From positions 186,001-250,000 of the forward strand of contig DVMQ01000018.1 of NCBI GenBank assembly GCA_018714895.1: DNA of 64,000 nucleotides, read 5' to 3'. Positions within the stretch are counted from its first letter, which is position 1; every line of letters starts with the position of its first letter. This DNA is from Coprovicinus avistercoris (GTDB lineage Bacteria; Actinomycetota; Coriobacteriia; Coriobacteriales; Atopobiaceae). Positions 44,998-53,774 of the stretch are shown piece after piece. The position numbers were made by a program, and so were the translations under genes. The notes under the pieces were generated by a model. The model was not told where the DNA came from. It did not search any database and was given only the letters and a program-made list of their open reading frames with translations.

Positions 44998-46530
44998 ATG
45001 ACGAAGTATTTGCTTGGCGCTGATTGTGGTACCACTGCGATTAAGGTGGCACTATTCGATACTGATGGAAATAAAATCACTCATCATGCTGAGGAATATG
45101 CTCTTATCAGGCCGTCTGCTCAACGTGTGGAGCAGCGTCCAGAAGTCTATTGGAATACTTTTAAAACGTGTTTAGCAAAAGTGCTTGAGCACTCTGGTGT
45201 GGACAAAGAAGATATCATCGCTTTTGCATTTGATTCTTCCGCAGAAACCATTGTGTTTCTCGATCAAGATATGCAGCCGTTAGATAATTTCTATGTGTGG
45301 ATGGATAATCGCGCTGAGGAAGAGGCAGTAGAAATAAATGCAGATTTCTCGGCAGAGGATATTTTGCATCACACCGGCCAATGTCCTATAGATCCTGTTT
45401 ATCCAGCAACAAAGATCCTTTGGTTTAAGAAGCATTATCCAGAAAAGTTTGCTCGAATTTCCATGATGTTTATGACAGATGACTATCTGTTGTGGCGTAT
45501 GTGCGGTCGAAAAGTAAGCCATGGATCTAGTTGGTGCACGTCGTATCTCTGGGATATTGTTACTAAGCAGTGGTGGCCAGAGATGCTTGATTACCTAGGA
45601 ATCACCAGCGATCAGCTTCCTGAGATTTTAGAGACAGGGACGCCTATTGGAAAGCTACTTCCAGAAATGGCTGATGAGCTTGGTCTTTCTCGAGATATGT
45701 TACTGGTAATGGGTGCTCAGGACCAGAGTGCGGGTGCTATAGGCGTTGGTAATGTAGTTCCTGGTATCTTTTCTGAATCTACCGGTGGGGCCCTTATGGT
45801 GTGCACCACCATGGCTGAACCCGTTTTTGATGCCGCTGGTAATGTTCCTTGTAATTATTCTGACCTTAGAGGCTATATGATTCAGGGTGGTGCTAAGGGC
45901 GGCATTATTATCAAGTGGCTTCGCGATACATTGTGTGAGGCAGAAAAGGAACGTGAGGCAGCAGGTGAAGGTAATGCTTATGACCTGATGGATGAACTTG
46001 CTGCAACTACTCCGCCCGGTGCGGAAGGTCTTTTTGTCCTGCCATTTTTTGGTGGTGGGTCTAATCCTACGCCGGATATTTATGGTCGAGGGGTGCTATA
46101 CGGCTTGTCCTTAGGACATACGCGCAGCCACATTATTCGCGCCTTTCTTGAAGCTACAGCTGTAAATATCGCTCTTATCATTGATTACTGCGAAAAGCTT
46201 ACCGGTACTAAGGTGACACAGGTAAGAAGTCTTGGTGGAGGATCGCTCAGCCCCTTCTGGTGCCAAATCAAGGCAGATGTGCTCAATAGGGAAGTTGTTA
46301 CCATGAAAAACACGCAGGATGCTGCGTGTTTAGGTGCAGCAATAATTGCTGGATATGGTGCCGGTGTGTTTGAATCAATTGCCGATACCGCACTTCAATT
46401 TGCAAAAGTAGATCGCACTTTTACCCCTAACCCATCCAATAGAGACGTATACGACCAGCTTATTAAGAAATATCTGTTGCTGGTTGAAGCAACCCATGGC
46501 TATACCAAGGAGCTTTCCCGTGAGCGATAG
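44998..46530 (+). CDS. FGGY-family carbohydrate kinase 2 (xylulokinase-like)
   Basis: A 510-residue FGGY kinase: GADCGTTAIKVALFD (phosphate 1), catalytic Asp in MGAQDQSAGAIG, and QVRSLGGGSLSPFWCQIKAD near the C-terminus. It is a paralogue of the kinase at 39078 over its whole length. AGGGGA overlapping the preceding stop serves as ribosome-binding site. Having two related kinases under one operator type suggests either two epimeric substrates or different specificities. Substrate unknown; pentuloses and tetritols are candidates. Confidence 0.85.
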   Translation: MTKYLLGADCGTTAIKVALFDTDGNKITHHAEEYALIRPSAQRVEQRPEVYWNTFKTCLAKVLEHSGVDKEDIIAFAFDSSAETIVFLDQDMQPLDNFYVWMDNRAEEEAVEINADFSAEDILHHTGQCPIDPVYPATKILWFKKHYPEKFARISMMFMTDDYLLWRMCGRKVSHGSSWCTSYLWDIVTKQWWPEMLDYLGITSDQLPEILETGTPIGKLLPEMADELGLSRDMLLVMGAQDQSAGAIGVGNVVPGIFSESTGGALMVCTTMAEPVFDAAGNVPCNYSDLRGYMIQGGAKGGIIIKWLRDTLCEAEKEREAAGEGNAYDLMDELAATTPPGAEGLFVLPFFGGGSNPTPDIYGRGVLYGLSLGHTRSHIIRAFLEATAVNIALIIDYCEKLTGTKVTQVRSLGGGSLSPFWCQIKADVLNREVVTMKNTQDAACLGAAIIAGYGAGVFESIADTALQFAKVDRTFTPNPSNRDVYDQLIKKYLLLVEATHGYTKELSRER

Positions 46531-46577
46531 CAAGCGGGCAGCATAGTAAGAGATCGCTGAGATTGGAAGGTGATTGC

Positions 46578-47237
46578 ATGTCTGAAAGGCAAGACGCGTA
46601 TCGAATCAAGCTCTACCAGGATGAGGTGGCACGCTGCGTTCACCGTCTGTTCGATGAGGGGCATATGGCCACCGACAAGTTAGCTGATGTATCAGTTCGC
46701 GATCCAGAAAGTGGAATTGTTGTCACAAGTCTTAAACCAGGTTTTATCGGAGTTCGTGAACCCGATGACTATCATGGAACTGATATGGCTGTAGTGGATA
46801 TGGATGGCAACCTTGTTTATAACCATGTTCCACCAAATGACAATATCGATATGCACCTAGCTATTTATAAGGCGCGTCCTGATATCACAGCTATCATTCA
46901 TGCGTATCCAACCTATATCGGCATGTTTGCTCGTGCAAAGAAGCCGTTACCAGTGGTGTTTGTAGAACAGTGCTATACGATGCCTGATATGGATATCGAG
47001 GGTGGAGCAGGTTTCTCAAACGATGTTGTTACAACGGATCCATCCAATACGCAGGAATATTATGACGAGGTTATTGAGAAGTTCCATGGGAGTCCATTTG
47101 TAATGCTCCATGGTAATGGTTGTGTTTCTGTAGCAGATAACGTTGATAACGCTCTTAACTATCTTGCCTGGATGGAAGAAGTAGCCCAGAAGATTTATCG
47201 TGCTTCGCTTATTGGCGAAGTAAAATTCATCGGCTAG
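46578..47237 (+). CDS. Class II aldolase family protein lacking catalytic residues
   Basis: A 219-residue homologue of fuculose-phosphate aldolase and ribulose-5-phosphate 4-epimerase. The fold is recognisable (MHLAIYKARPDITAIIHAYPTY), but active-site positions have changed. The catalytic Glu aligns with Asn89, the HxH zinc pair reads HAY (108-110), and the third zinc His in NHG reads GNG (Asn180). The neighbour at 47259 keeps all four. This copy probably does not bind zinc in the usual way and may be a structural or regulatory partner. ATG 46578 has GGAAGG six bases upstream; the longer frame begins at TTG inside that site. Confidence 0.8.
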   Translation: MSERQDAYRIKLYQDEVARCVHRLFDEGHMATDKLADVSVRDPESGIVVTSLKPGFIGVREPDDYHGTDMAVVDMDGNLVYNHVPPNDNIDMHLAIYKARPDITAIIHAYPTYIGMFARAKKPLPVVFVEQCYTMPDMDIEGGAGFSNDVVTTDPSNTQEYYDEVIEKFHGSPFVMLHGNGCVSVADNVDNALNYLAWMEEVAQKIYRASLIGEVKFIG

Positions 47238-47258
47238 CACGGAAGGAGGATTGATCTT

Positions 47259-47900
47259 ATGGAGAACTATTTCGTTTACGATGATCCCAAGCAGCAGCTT
47301 TTTAAAGAGGAGGTTGCAAGGGGTACACGCTTGCTCAATATTCGTGGGCTTTCGCAATCCGGTGAGTCAGGAGACTGCTCAGTTCGCGATCTCGAAACTG
47401 GCTTAATCTATGTTTCCGGCAGTCCCGACTGGTGTTTCCAGAAGAATCTCCTTGATGCACGTGGCTGGGAGCGTTGGGTTACAACGATTGATGGAGACGA
47501 TCTGATTCCATGGTCAACCCCTACGGTTGAATGGCCTATGCATGTTGCAATTTATGAAGCGCGCGATGATATTGGTGCAGTGTGTCATACGCATGGTGTA
47601 TGGGCATCAGTTTTTGCTGCTCTGCGGATGGATGTGCCTCTTGAAAAGGCTGATGAAGGATTGACCGGCGTTATTCCTTGTACCGATTATCGTCCTGCAG
47701 GTTCACCAGATGTTGGCACCGTTGTTGCTGAGGCAATGAAAGATGGATATGACTGGGCATTGATGGGAAACCATGGTGCGGTAACAGTTGGAAAAACTTT
47801 AGATGAAGCTTTTGATAAAGCTATGTATATGGAGCATCTCTGTGAGCGTGTTTACTTTGCATTGCTAGCTGAGAAGCACCTTGATTCGCTCTTTGCATAA
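47259..47900 (+). CDS. Class II aldolase/epimerase (fuculose-phosphate aldolase family)
   Basis: A 213-residue zinc enzyme with all expected residues: Glu91 in PTVEWPMH, His110 and His112 in CHTHG, and His172 in MGNHGAVTVG. Family members cleave ketose 1-phosphates to DHAP and an aldehyde, or epimerise ribulose 5-phosphate. GGAAGGAGG precedes the ATG, and it follows the degenerate paralogue by 21 bases. It is last in the operon and ends at a strong terminator. Given the kinase and dehydrogenase genes, cleavage of a ketose phosphate is favoured; substrate is unknown. Confidence 0.85.
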   Translation: MENYFVYDDPKQQLFKEEVARGTRLLNIRGLSQSGESGDCSVRDLETGLIYVSGSPDWCFQKNLLDARGWERWVTTIDGDDLIPWSTPTVEWPMHVAIYEARDDIGAVCHTHGVWASVFAALRMDVPLEKADEGLTGVIPCTDYRPAGSPDVGTVVAEAMKDGYDWALMGNHGAVTVGKTLDEAFDKAMYMEHLCERVYFALLAEKHLDSLFA

Positions 47901-47923
47901 GAAAGTGCAAATAGTTTAACTAC

Positions 47924-47962
47924 ACCGGACGGGAATTATTGGATTCCTGTCCGGTTCTTTTT
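47924..47962 (+). terminator. Terminator of the aldolase operon
   Basis: Stem ACCGGACGGGAAT with ATTCCTGTCCGGT (one G-U), a short loop, then TCTTTTT. Confidence 0.87.
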
Positions 47963-48130
47963 GTAAAGGCGTAGAACCGTCTACCGCTTATAACCATCCT
48001 TTATGTGGTATAGAAAAGTATTGTACTCGTATATTTATAAACGCTTTGGTACAGTACCGTTGATTGCCAGGCTAACTCGTAAACAGTGCAGGTAATGTGC
48101 TTGAAGTGAGAAATGAGGGCGAGAGACATT

Positions 48131-48964
48131 ATGATCAAACTCGTGTTAACCGATATTGATAATACGCTCGTGCCCCTAGGAAACGAGAGTGCAACTGAGC
48201 ACGCTATTGCAGGTGTTCATGCGTTGCTTGATGCTGGGATACATTTTGGTCCTGCAACAGGCCGCGACTTAGATGGTATGGAGCGTTTCTTCCGTGGAGA
48301 TGCAGATTGTTATGCAACAGGTCTTATCTCTAATGGAAAGCTCGTTTATCTCAACGGCGAATTGGTTAAGGCGAACTACTTGGATCATGCGGGTGTAGAG
48401 CGGCTGTGTGAGTACTTACGTCCCTTTGAGGATTCATTCGCACTCTTGCGTGCAAATGAAACAGACTATACCTACTCTGCGCATCCAGACGTGTTGAATG
48501 AGCTGGTAGAAGGGGGAGTGCTCGACGAGAATACCCCCGATTTAGCGGAAGTTCCCGAAGCAGATATTGTTGCTTGTACCGTTGTATGTATGGGTGACGA
48601 AGAAAAGAACAAACAGATAGTTTCTGATCTGGCAGAACTGTGCTCAAACTTTGAGCTCCTCTCACCAACGACCGGGGTATACGACGTGGTGCCAGTGGGT
48701 TGGAACAAAGCAACAGCACTACAGCATCTTTGCGACCTTATGGGCATATCTCTCGATGCGGTTTGCGTATTTGGTGATTCGGAGAACGATGTTCCCATGC
48801 TCAAAGCAGTTCCCAATTCAGTTGCAGTTGCAAACTCAATGCCATCTGCAGCTGAAGCGGCACGGTGGCATATTGGAGCAAGTGTGGATGACGCTGTAGC
48901 GGATGCTCTTTTCGAAATCGCAGAAGCTTCTTTAGCTGGAAGACTGCCCTCGTTTATGCAGTAA
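48131..48964 (+). CDS. Cof-type HAD phosphatase
   Basis: A 277-residue HAD hydrolase of the Cof/YidA class. Motif I is LTDIDNTLV, where the nucleophile Asp is present; motif II TGRDLDG; motif III/IV Lys in GWNKATALQHL and Asp in VFGDSENDVPML. These dephosphorylate sugar phosphates or cofactors such as FMN and PLP. ATG 48131 begins MIKLVLTD directly at motif I; an ATG six codons earlier is also open. It follows the aldolase operon after a terminator and is separately transcribed. Confidence 0.88.
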   Translation: MIKLVLTDIDNTLVPLGNESATEHAIAGVHALLDAGIHFGPATGRDLDGMERFFRGDADCYATGLISNGKLVYLNGELVKANYLDHAGVERLCEYLRPFEDSFALLRANETDYTYSAHPDVLNELVEGGVLDENTPDLAEVPEADIVACTVVCMGDEEKNKQIVSDLAELCSNFELLSPTTGVYDVVPVGWNKATALQHLCDLMGISLDAVCVFGDSENDVPMLKAVPNSVAVANSMPSAAEAARWHIGASVDDAVADALFEIAEASLAGRLPSFMQ

Positions 48965-49100
48965 GCTGCTGCAGGAAAAGTTTTATACGCCCATTACAGC
49001 AATGATGACGATTTGTTCCATACTTCATGCTGTCGAGAGTGGAGCTATCGCATACACTAGCTCAGGTCTGTGAATTCAATTCGATAGGAGTAAACACCCA

Positions 49101-49757
49101 ATGATCCAAGGTGCAATTTTTGATATGGACGGCCTCATGTTCGACACTGAACCAATTTGGACGGAGGCTTGGGTTCCCGCTCTTGCCGAATTTGGTCTGG
49201 AGATGAAAGAAGGGCTTGCCGATGCTTGCCGTGGTTCTTCGGATGAATCGTGTGTGGCAACGTTAAAGCGCTTCTATGGTGACGATACGCCAGGACAAGA
49301 AATCATGAATACCCTTCGCCGTTTGGCGCAGGACATGATTGCTGGCGATGTCAGAAAGAAACCCTGTCTCGATGAGATTCTTAACTATCTGTCTGAACAG
49401 GGAGTTCCTTGTGCAGTTGCTTCTTCCAGCACACCGCAGCTTATTACAACTTGCCTGCATGAAGCAGGTATTGACGATAAGTTCGAGGCAACATTGAGCG
49501 GTATGAATATGGAGCATTCCAAGCCGCATCCGGAGATTTTCCTCAAGGCTGCTGAGGCATTGGGTACAGATCCTGCGCAGACGTTGGTGCTTGAAGACAG
49601 CTACGCCGGTGTTCGTGCTGGAGCTGCTGGAGGATTTATTACTGTAATGGTTCCCGATATGGTTCAGCCCAACGAAGAGATTTCTCAGCTCTATACCGCT
49701 TGCTGTCATGATCTTGGTGAAGTGCGAGACCTTATTGCTGCGGGCAAGCTGGGGTAG
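49101..49757 (+). CDS. HAD phosphatase / beta-phosphoglucomutase-like
   Basis: A 218-residue subfamily IA HAD enzyme. Motif I is FDMDGLMFDTEP, motif II VASSSTPQ, motif III Lys in HSKPHPEIF and motif IV LVLEDSYAGVRAG. The helical cap follows motif I, as in PGMB and sugar-phosphatase families. GATAGGAG precedes the ATG. It converges with the MFS gene, with a 45-base gap and no obvious terminator. Substrate unknown. Confidence 0.88.
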   Translation: MIQGAIFDMDGLMFDTEPIWTEAWVPALAEFGLEMKEGLADACRGSSDESCVATLKRFYGDDTPGQEIMNTLRRLAQDMIAGDVRKKPCLDEILNYLSEQGVPCAVASSSTPQLITTCLHEAGIDDKFEATLSGMNMEHSKPHPEIFLKAAEALGTDPAQTLVLEDSYAGVRAGAAGGFITVMVPDMVQPNEEISQLYTACCHDLGEVRDLIAAGKLG

Positions 49758-49802
49758 TAACAACTGAAAAGAGACAGGTGCGCTTTTTGCTCGTAGATGG
49801 GG

Positions 49803-51008
49803 TTAACTCAGCCGAGTTGGCTGTGTCTTCGTATCTGAAATGGTGAAGCAACTCACTACAAAAGCGAAAAAGGCAAAGAGCGCACCAACAAATCCAACAG
49901 CGCCAATGCCAACACCTGTGGTAACAAGGCCACCGATAAAGCTGCCGCAGCCTATACCGAGGTTAAAGAGTCCTGAGAAGATAGCCATGGCAACAGCCGA
50001 AACGTCTGGTGGCGTGTCTCGGATAACTTCCGACTGGAAAGATATATTGAAGCAAGTTGCACTGATGCCCCAAAGTGCACAGATAATAAGAGCGGCTACA
50101 AAGCCAAAATATGCTGTTGCAAGCAAGAGTAATGCTGCAGCAAGACCCGCGAGTACCACATGAATAAACCGTACACGGTGACTGTCGAAGCAGAGGGAAA
50201 AGAGAACGCTTCCACAAATGCCCGCTAAGCCAAACACAGTGAGTGCAATCGTAATGAGGTTGGCAGGAAGGCCTCCAATTTGCTGAAGGAACGGCTCGAT
50301 GTAGCTATATCCAACGTAATAACCGGTAGCACCAAGAATGGTCATGATATACAGTGCAGCAAGTGCCGGGTTGCGAAAGAGCTGCGGGAGCGCTCGAACG
50401 CGAAATGGTTCACCTTTCTCCATTTTGGGAACGGTGGCGGTGAGTCCGATCAGTGCTACAAATGAAGCAATGGCGACACTGGTAAACGTCATACGCCAAC
50501 CAAGTGCAAGGCCAATGGCACGGCCCAATGGCATACCAAGAACCATTGCAACGGAGCTACCTGATGCAACCATGCTGAGTGCCAATGAGCTGTACTTGGG
50601 TCCTGCAATTTGCGATGCAGCTGGAGTTGCAACAGACCAGAAAACGGCATGAGCACTGGCCACAATTAAGCGAGCTGCAATAAGAAGGGCAAATGTTGGC
50701 GCAAGAGCAGATCCAATTTGTCCTATGAGAAAAATCCCAATCACTCCAAGAAGGATGCGGCGGTAATCGTAGCGCGATGCGAACACCATAAGTGGGACTG
50801 ACAAAATCATAACGCCCCACGCATAGATGGAGATCATCATGCCTGTTTGAGCCTCAGTTAGTGCAAATGAGGATGCTATATCGGTGAGAAGGCCAACAGG
50901 GATAAATTCTGATGTGTTGAAGATGAAGGCTGTAAAAGCTAAGCACAGAAGCGGAAGCAGGTCTGCCAAGCTCATGTGCTGCTCTTCTTTAACGATATTT
51001 TGAGCCAT
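49803..51008 (-). CDS. MFS transporter, sugar efflux (SotB/AraJ)-like
   Basis: A 401-residue carrier with 12 hydrophobic segments. It begins LCLAFTAFIFNTSEFIPVGLL, typical of the DHA1 subgroup that includes SotB and AraJ exporters, and has SRYDYRRILLGVIG in the loop between helices 2 and 3. Likely exports sugars or drugs by proton antiport. ATG 51008 has AAGG nine bases upstream; the longer frame adds nine residues. It is monocistronic. Confidence 0.87.
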   Translation of the reverse strand: MAQNIVKEEQHMSLADLLPLLCLAFTAFIFNTSEFIPVGLLTDIASSFALTEAQTGMMISIYAWGVMILSVPLMVFASRYDYRRILLGVIGIFLIGQIGSALAPTFALLIAARLIVASAHAVFWSVATPAASQIAGPKYSSLALSMVASGSSVAMVLGMPLGRAIGLALGWRMTFTSVAIASFVALIGLTATVPKMEKGEPFRVRALPQLFRNPALAALYIMTILGATGYYVGYSYIEPFLQQIGGLPANLITIALTVFGLAGICGSVLFSLCFDSHRVRFIHVVLAGLAAALLLLATAYFGFVAALIICALWGISATCFNISFQSEVIRDTPPDVSAVAMAIFSGLFNLGIGCGSFIGGLVTTGVGIGAVGFVGALFAFFAFVVSCFTISDTKTQPTRLS

Positions 51009-51342
51009 AGGTGATTGCCTTCTAACAGTTTTCAATGAAGTAGTTACGTGTCAGAAGTGGGCATTGTAGCAAATCCTCGTAGCTTTGATTCCAAGCAAGT
51101 TTACATATGTCTGGTATGGCTTGGATATGAGTTCTGGAGCCCCTCTGAAAAGACAATCCATGCATTTGTGCATTTCGTACAAAAGGAGTCTGGCTATATT
51201 CAGAAGGAGAAAAACTTTATATCTCTACGAACCTATCCTGAGGATTTCTCGTTTTTATAGCCCTCTCCACAAAAAGAACCCCGGAACAAATCCGGGGTTC
51301 TTCCTTATCAAGGCAAGTGAAGCTTTATCAGTAGCTTTGACC
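51009..51342. other. Intergenic region between MFS and fucO
   Basis: A 334-base stretch between the MFS start and the fucO stop. Apart from the fucO terminator at 51274-51302 and the unassigned MFS promoter, I see nothing in it. Short open frames here lack ribosome-binding sites. Confidence 0.6.
51274..51302 (-). terminator. fucO terminator
   Basis: Twelve-base perfect arms AAGAACCCCGGA and complement, five-base loop, T-run on the minus strand, 40 bases after the fucO stop. Confidence 0.9.
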
Positions 51343-52506
51343 TTAGGCCATGATCTTGCGGAAGAGTTCCACAACGTCGTCATGGTTAGCCTCGCGGGGG
51401 TTACCCGGGAAGCAAGCGTCGTTCATAGCGTCGGTTGCAAGCTGATCGAGGTCCTCCTCAACCAGGCCGTCGCAGGTCGGCTTGATGTTTACATCAGCGG
51501 AGAGCTGGCGAACAGCAGCAATAGCGGCGTCGGCAGCCTCTTCGTCGCTCATGCCGGTGGTGTCAACACCCATGGCAACGGCAACGTCAGCAAGACGCTT
51601 GGTTACGACAGGCTTGTTGTACTCCATGGCAACAGGAAGCAGCATTGCGCAAGCAACACCGTGTGGAGTGTCATAGTGAGCAGAGAGCGTGTGAGCCATA
51701 GCGTGGTCGATACCAAGACCAACGTTGGAGAAGCCCATGCCAGCAATGTACTGACCAAGAGCCATGCCCTCACGGCCGCTGCCGGGCTGGCCGCTCTTTG
51801 CCTCAGCAACTGCGTCGCGGAGGTTCTTGGCGATAATCTCGATGGCCTTGATGTGGAACATGTCGGAGAGCTCCCAAGCGCCAGCGGTGGTGTAGCCCTC
51901 GATGGCGTGAGTGAGAGCGTCCATGCCGGTTGCGGCGGTGAGGCCAGCAGGCATGGTGGACATCATATCGGGGTCGACAACAGCAACCTCGGGGATGTCG
52001 TTTACGTCTACGCACACGAACTTGCGGACCTTCTCAGGGTCGGTGATGACGTAGTTGATGGTAACCTCAGCAGCAGTACCAGCGGTGGTAGGAACAGCGA
52101 TGGTGAAGACTGCGTGATTCTTGGTGTCGGCAACGCCCTCGAGAGAAACAACATCCTCGAACTCAGGGTTGGCAACGATAATGCCGATGCCCTTAGCGGT
52201 GTCCATAGAAGAGCCGCCACCGATGGTGACGATCATGTCTGCACCGGACTCCTTGTAAGCGGCGACGCCGTCCTTTACATTCTGGATGGTGGGGTTCGGC
52301 TTGATCTCAGAATACAGGCTCCATGCAATGCCAGCCTCATCAAGCAGATCGGTAACCTTGGAAGTAACACCAAACTTTACGAGGTCGGGGTCGGAGCAAA
52401 CGAAAGCCTTCTTGTAGCCACGGCGAGTAATCTCTCCCGGGATCTCCTTGATGGCGCCGGCACCGTGATAAGAAATGTTGTTCAGTACGAAACGATTGAC
52501 AGCCAC
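51343..52506 (-). CDS. fucO: Iron-containing alcohol dehydrogenase, lactaldehyde reductase-type
   Basis: A 387-residue group III alcohol dehydrogenase, very similar in motif order to E. coli FucO: GGGSSMDTAKGIGI (NAD), IPTTAGTAAEVT-like VPTTAGTAAEVT, DPDMMSTMPAGLTAATG, Fe ligands Asp and His in GMDALTHAIE, HAMAHTLSAHYDTPHG. FucO reduces lactaldehyde (and glycolaldehyde) with NADH. Codon use is strongly biased and the promoter region holds three palindromes, suggesting high, regulated expression. It might reduce the aldehyde released by the class II aldolase four kilobases away, an inference only. Confidence 0.9.
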   Translation of the reverse strand: MAVNRFVLNNISYHGAGAIKEIPGEITRRGYKKAFVCSDPDLVKFGVTSKVTDLLDEAGIAWSLYSEIKPNPTIQNVKDGVAAYKESGADMIVTIGGGSSMDTAKGIGIIVANPEFEDVVSLEGVADTKNHAVFTIAVPTTAGTAAEVTINYVITDPEKVRKFVCVDVNDIPEVAVVDPDMMSTMPAGLTAATGMDALTHAIEGYTTAGAWELSDMFHIKAIEIIAKNLRDAVAEAKSGQPGSGREGMALGQYIAGMGFSNVGLGIDHAMAHTLSAHYDTPHGVACAMLLPVAMEYNKPVVTKRLADVAVAMGVDTTGMSDEEAADAAIAAVRQLSADVNIKPTCDGLVEEDLDQLATDAMNDACFPGNPREANHDDVVELFRKIMA

Positions 52507-52530
52507 TTACTTCCTCCTTGTGTATATTGT

Positions 52531-52614
52531 GCTGACAATGTCAGCTTTCCCACACGCTTACAGCATATGGGAACAATTACCAAAGTACCTATCATAATAG
52601 GCAAATTTATTTGC
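52531..52614. promoter_or_regulatory. Three palindromes between fucO and the LD-carboxypeptidase gene
   Basis: GCTGACA-A-TGTCAGC (52531-52545), CCTAT-CATA-ATAGG (52588-52601) and GCAAAT-TT-ATTTGC (52601-52614), all perfect. The first lies 25 bases before fucO and could be an operator or a leader hairpin. The others sit in the promoter zone. Confidence 0.5.
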
Positions 52615-52671
52615 TTTTCTAGACGAGAAAGATGTTTTCAGGAATTTGAAGGATCGTTGCGAAGAGGTTAT

Positions 52672-53772
52672 ATGAGATACCCCAAGCCTTTAGCTCCCGG
52701 CGGTGTAATAGACATAGTTGCTCCGGCGTTTGGCGCCATGACTGAGCCGTATCGTTCAGCTCTTGCCAATGCCGAACGCCGCTGGAAAGAAGCTGGTTAT
52801 ACCGTGCGAGAATGGCCATGTGTACGCGCTGACGATGGTGTTGGTATCTCAAGCTCTCCAGCTCGTTGTGCTGATGAGCTGATGCAAGCAATGCTCGATC
52901 CCACCTCCGATGTTGTGCTTTCCTGTGGGGGAGGAGAGCTCATGTGTGAAGTTGCGCAACGTCTTGATATTACTGCGCTTGCAGCAGCTTCACCCAAGTG
53001 GTTTATGGGGTACTCGGATAATACGAATCTAACGTTTCCACTTGCATGTCTTTGTGATAGTGCAAGCATTTATGGTCCCTGTGCACCTGCTTTTGGCATG
53101 GAGCCATGGCATCCGGCACTCCATGATGCATGGGATCTTATCTGCGGTAAGGACCCCCGTAAGAAAAATGACTTTGCCCCTACCGTGGGGAGTTATGAGT
53201 CCTGGCAATTGGTTGCTCTAAAAGACGAAGAGCATCCGCTTGCTCCCTACAACACGACCGAGAAGCCTCGAACAACGGCATGGCATGTAGTAAGAAATAC
53301 ATTTGAGCCAGCAGAGCATCTCACGCTAAACGGTCGGTTGATAGGTGGTTGCCTCGATGTGCTTGCTAATCTTTGTGGAACACCACTTGATGGTGCTCAG
53401 AAGTTTAATGAGCGCTATCAATCTGAAGGCGTTATCTGGTTCCTTGAGTCATGCGATCTTGGTCCGTTTTCAGTACGACGCGCCATTTGCCAGCTGGCGG
53501 CGGCGGGGTGGTTTTCTCAGGCGCGAGGATTTATTTTTGGTAGACCGCTGCGCATAGATGATGAAGAAATGAGCCTTACCCAGCAACGTGCCATTCTGGA
53601 TGGACTTTCTGAAGCTGGTATCCACGTGCCCGTTATTCTCGATAGCGATTTGGGACATTTGCCTCCATCGATGCCAATCGTGTGTGGAAGCTTAGGCAGG
53701 GCTGTGTTTGATGCAGATCCTCTGCAGGCTCCGCTTGGCACACTTACACTTGAAATGTGCGAGGAGGTGTAG
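52672..53772 (+). CDS. LD-carboxypeptidase, S66 family
   Basis: A 366-residue peptidase of the S66 family, which trims the terminal D-Ala from tetrapeptides in murein recycling or processes microcin-like peptides. Nucleophile Ser in MGYSDNTN (near residue 114), Glu in WFLESCDLG and His in SDLGHLPPSMP form the catalytic triad. It has no signal peptide. The open frame extends far upstream, antisense to fucO; ATG 52672 with GAAGAGG at normal spacing begins the conserved region. Its stop is two bases before the mnmA start, so the two genes are co-transcribed. Confidence 0.88.
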   Translation: MRYPKPLAPGGVIDIVAPAFGAMTEPYRSALANAERRWKEAGYTVREWPCVRADDGVGISSSPARCADELMQAMLDPTSDVVLSCGGGELMCEVAQRLDITALAAASPKWFMGYSDNTNLTFPLACLCDSASIYGPCAPAFGMEPWHPALHDAWDLICGKDPRKKNDFAPTVGSYESWQLVALKDEEHPLAPYNTTEKPRTTAWHVVRNTFEPAEHLTLNGRLIGGCLDVLANLCGTPLDGAQKFNERYQSEGVIWFLESCDLGPFSVRRAICQLAAAGWFSQARGFIFGRPLRIDDEEMSLTQQRAILDGLSEAGIHVPVILDSDLGHLPPSMPIVCGSLGRAVFDADPLQAPLGTLTLEMCEEV

Positions 53773-53774
53773 AG

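Noticed and set aside
51085..52671. Upstream 529 codons of the open frame that contains the LD-carboxypeptidase
   Set aside because: This part is mostly antisense to fucO and has no conserved domain; the peptidase starts at 52672 with a good ribosome-binding site.
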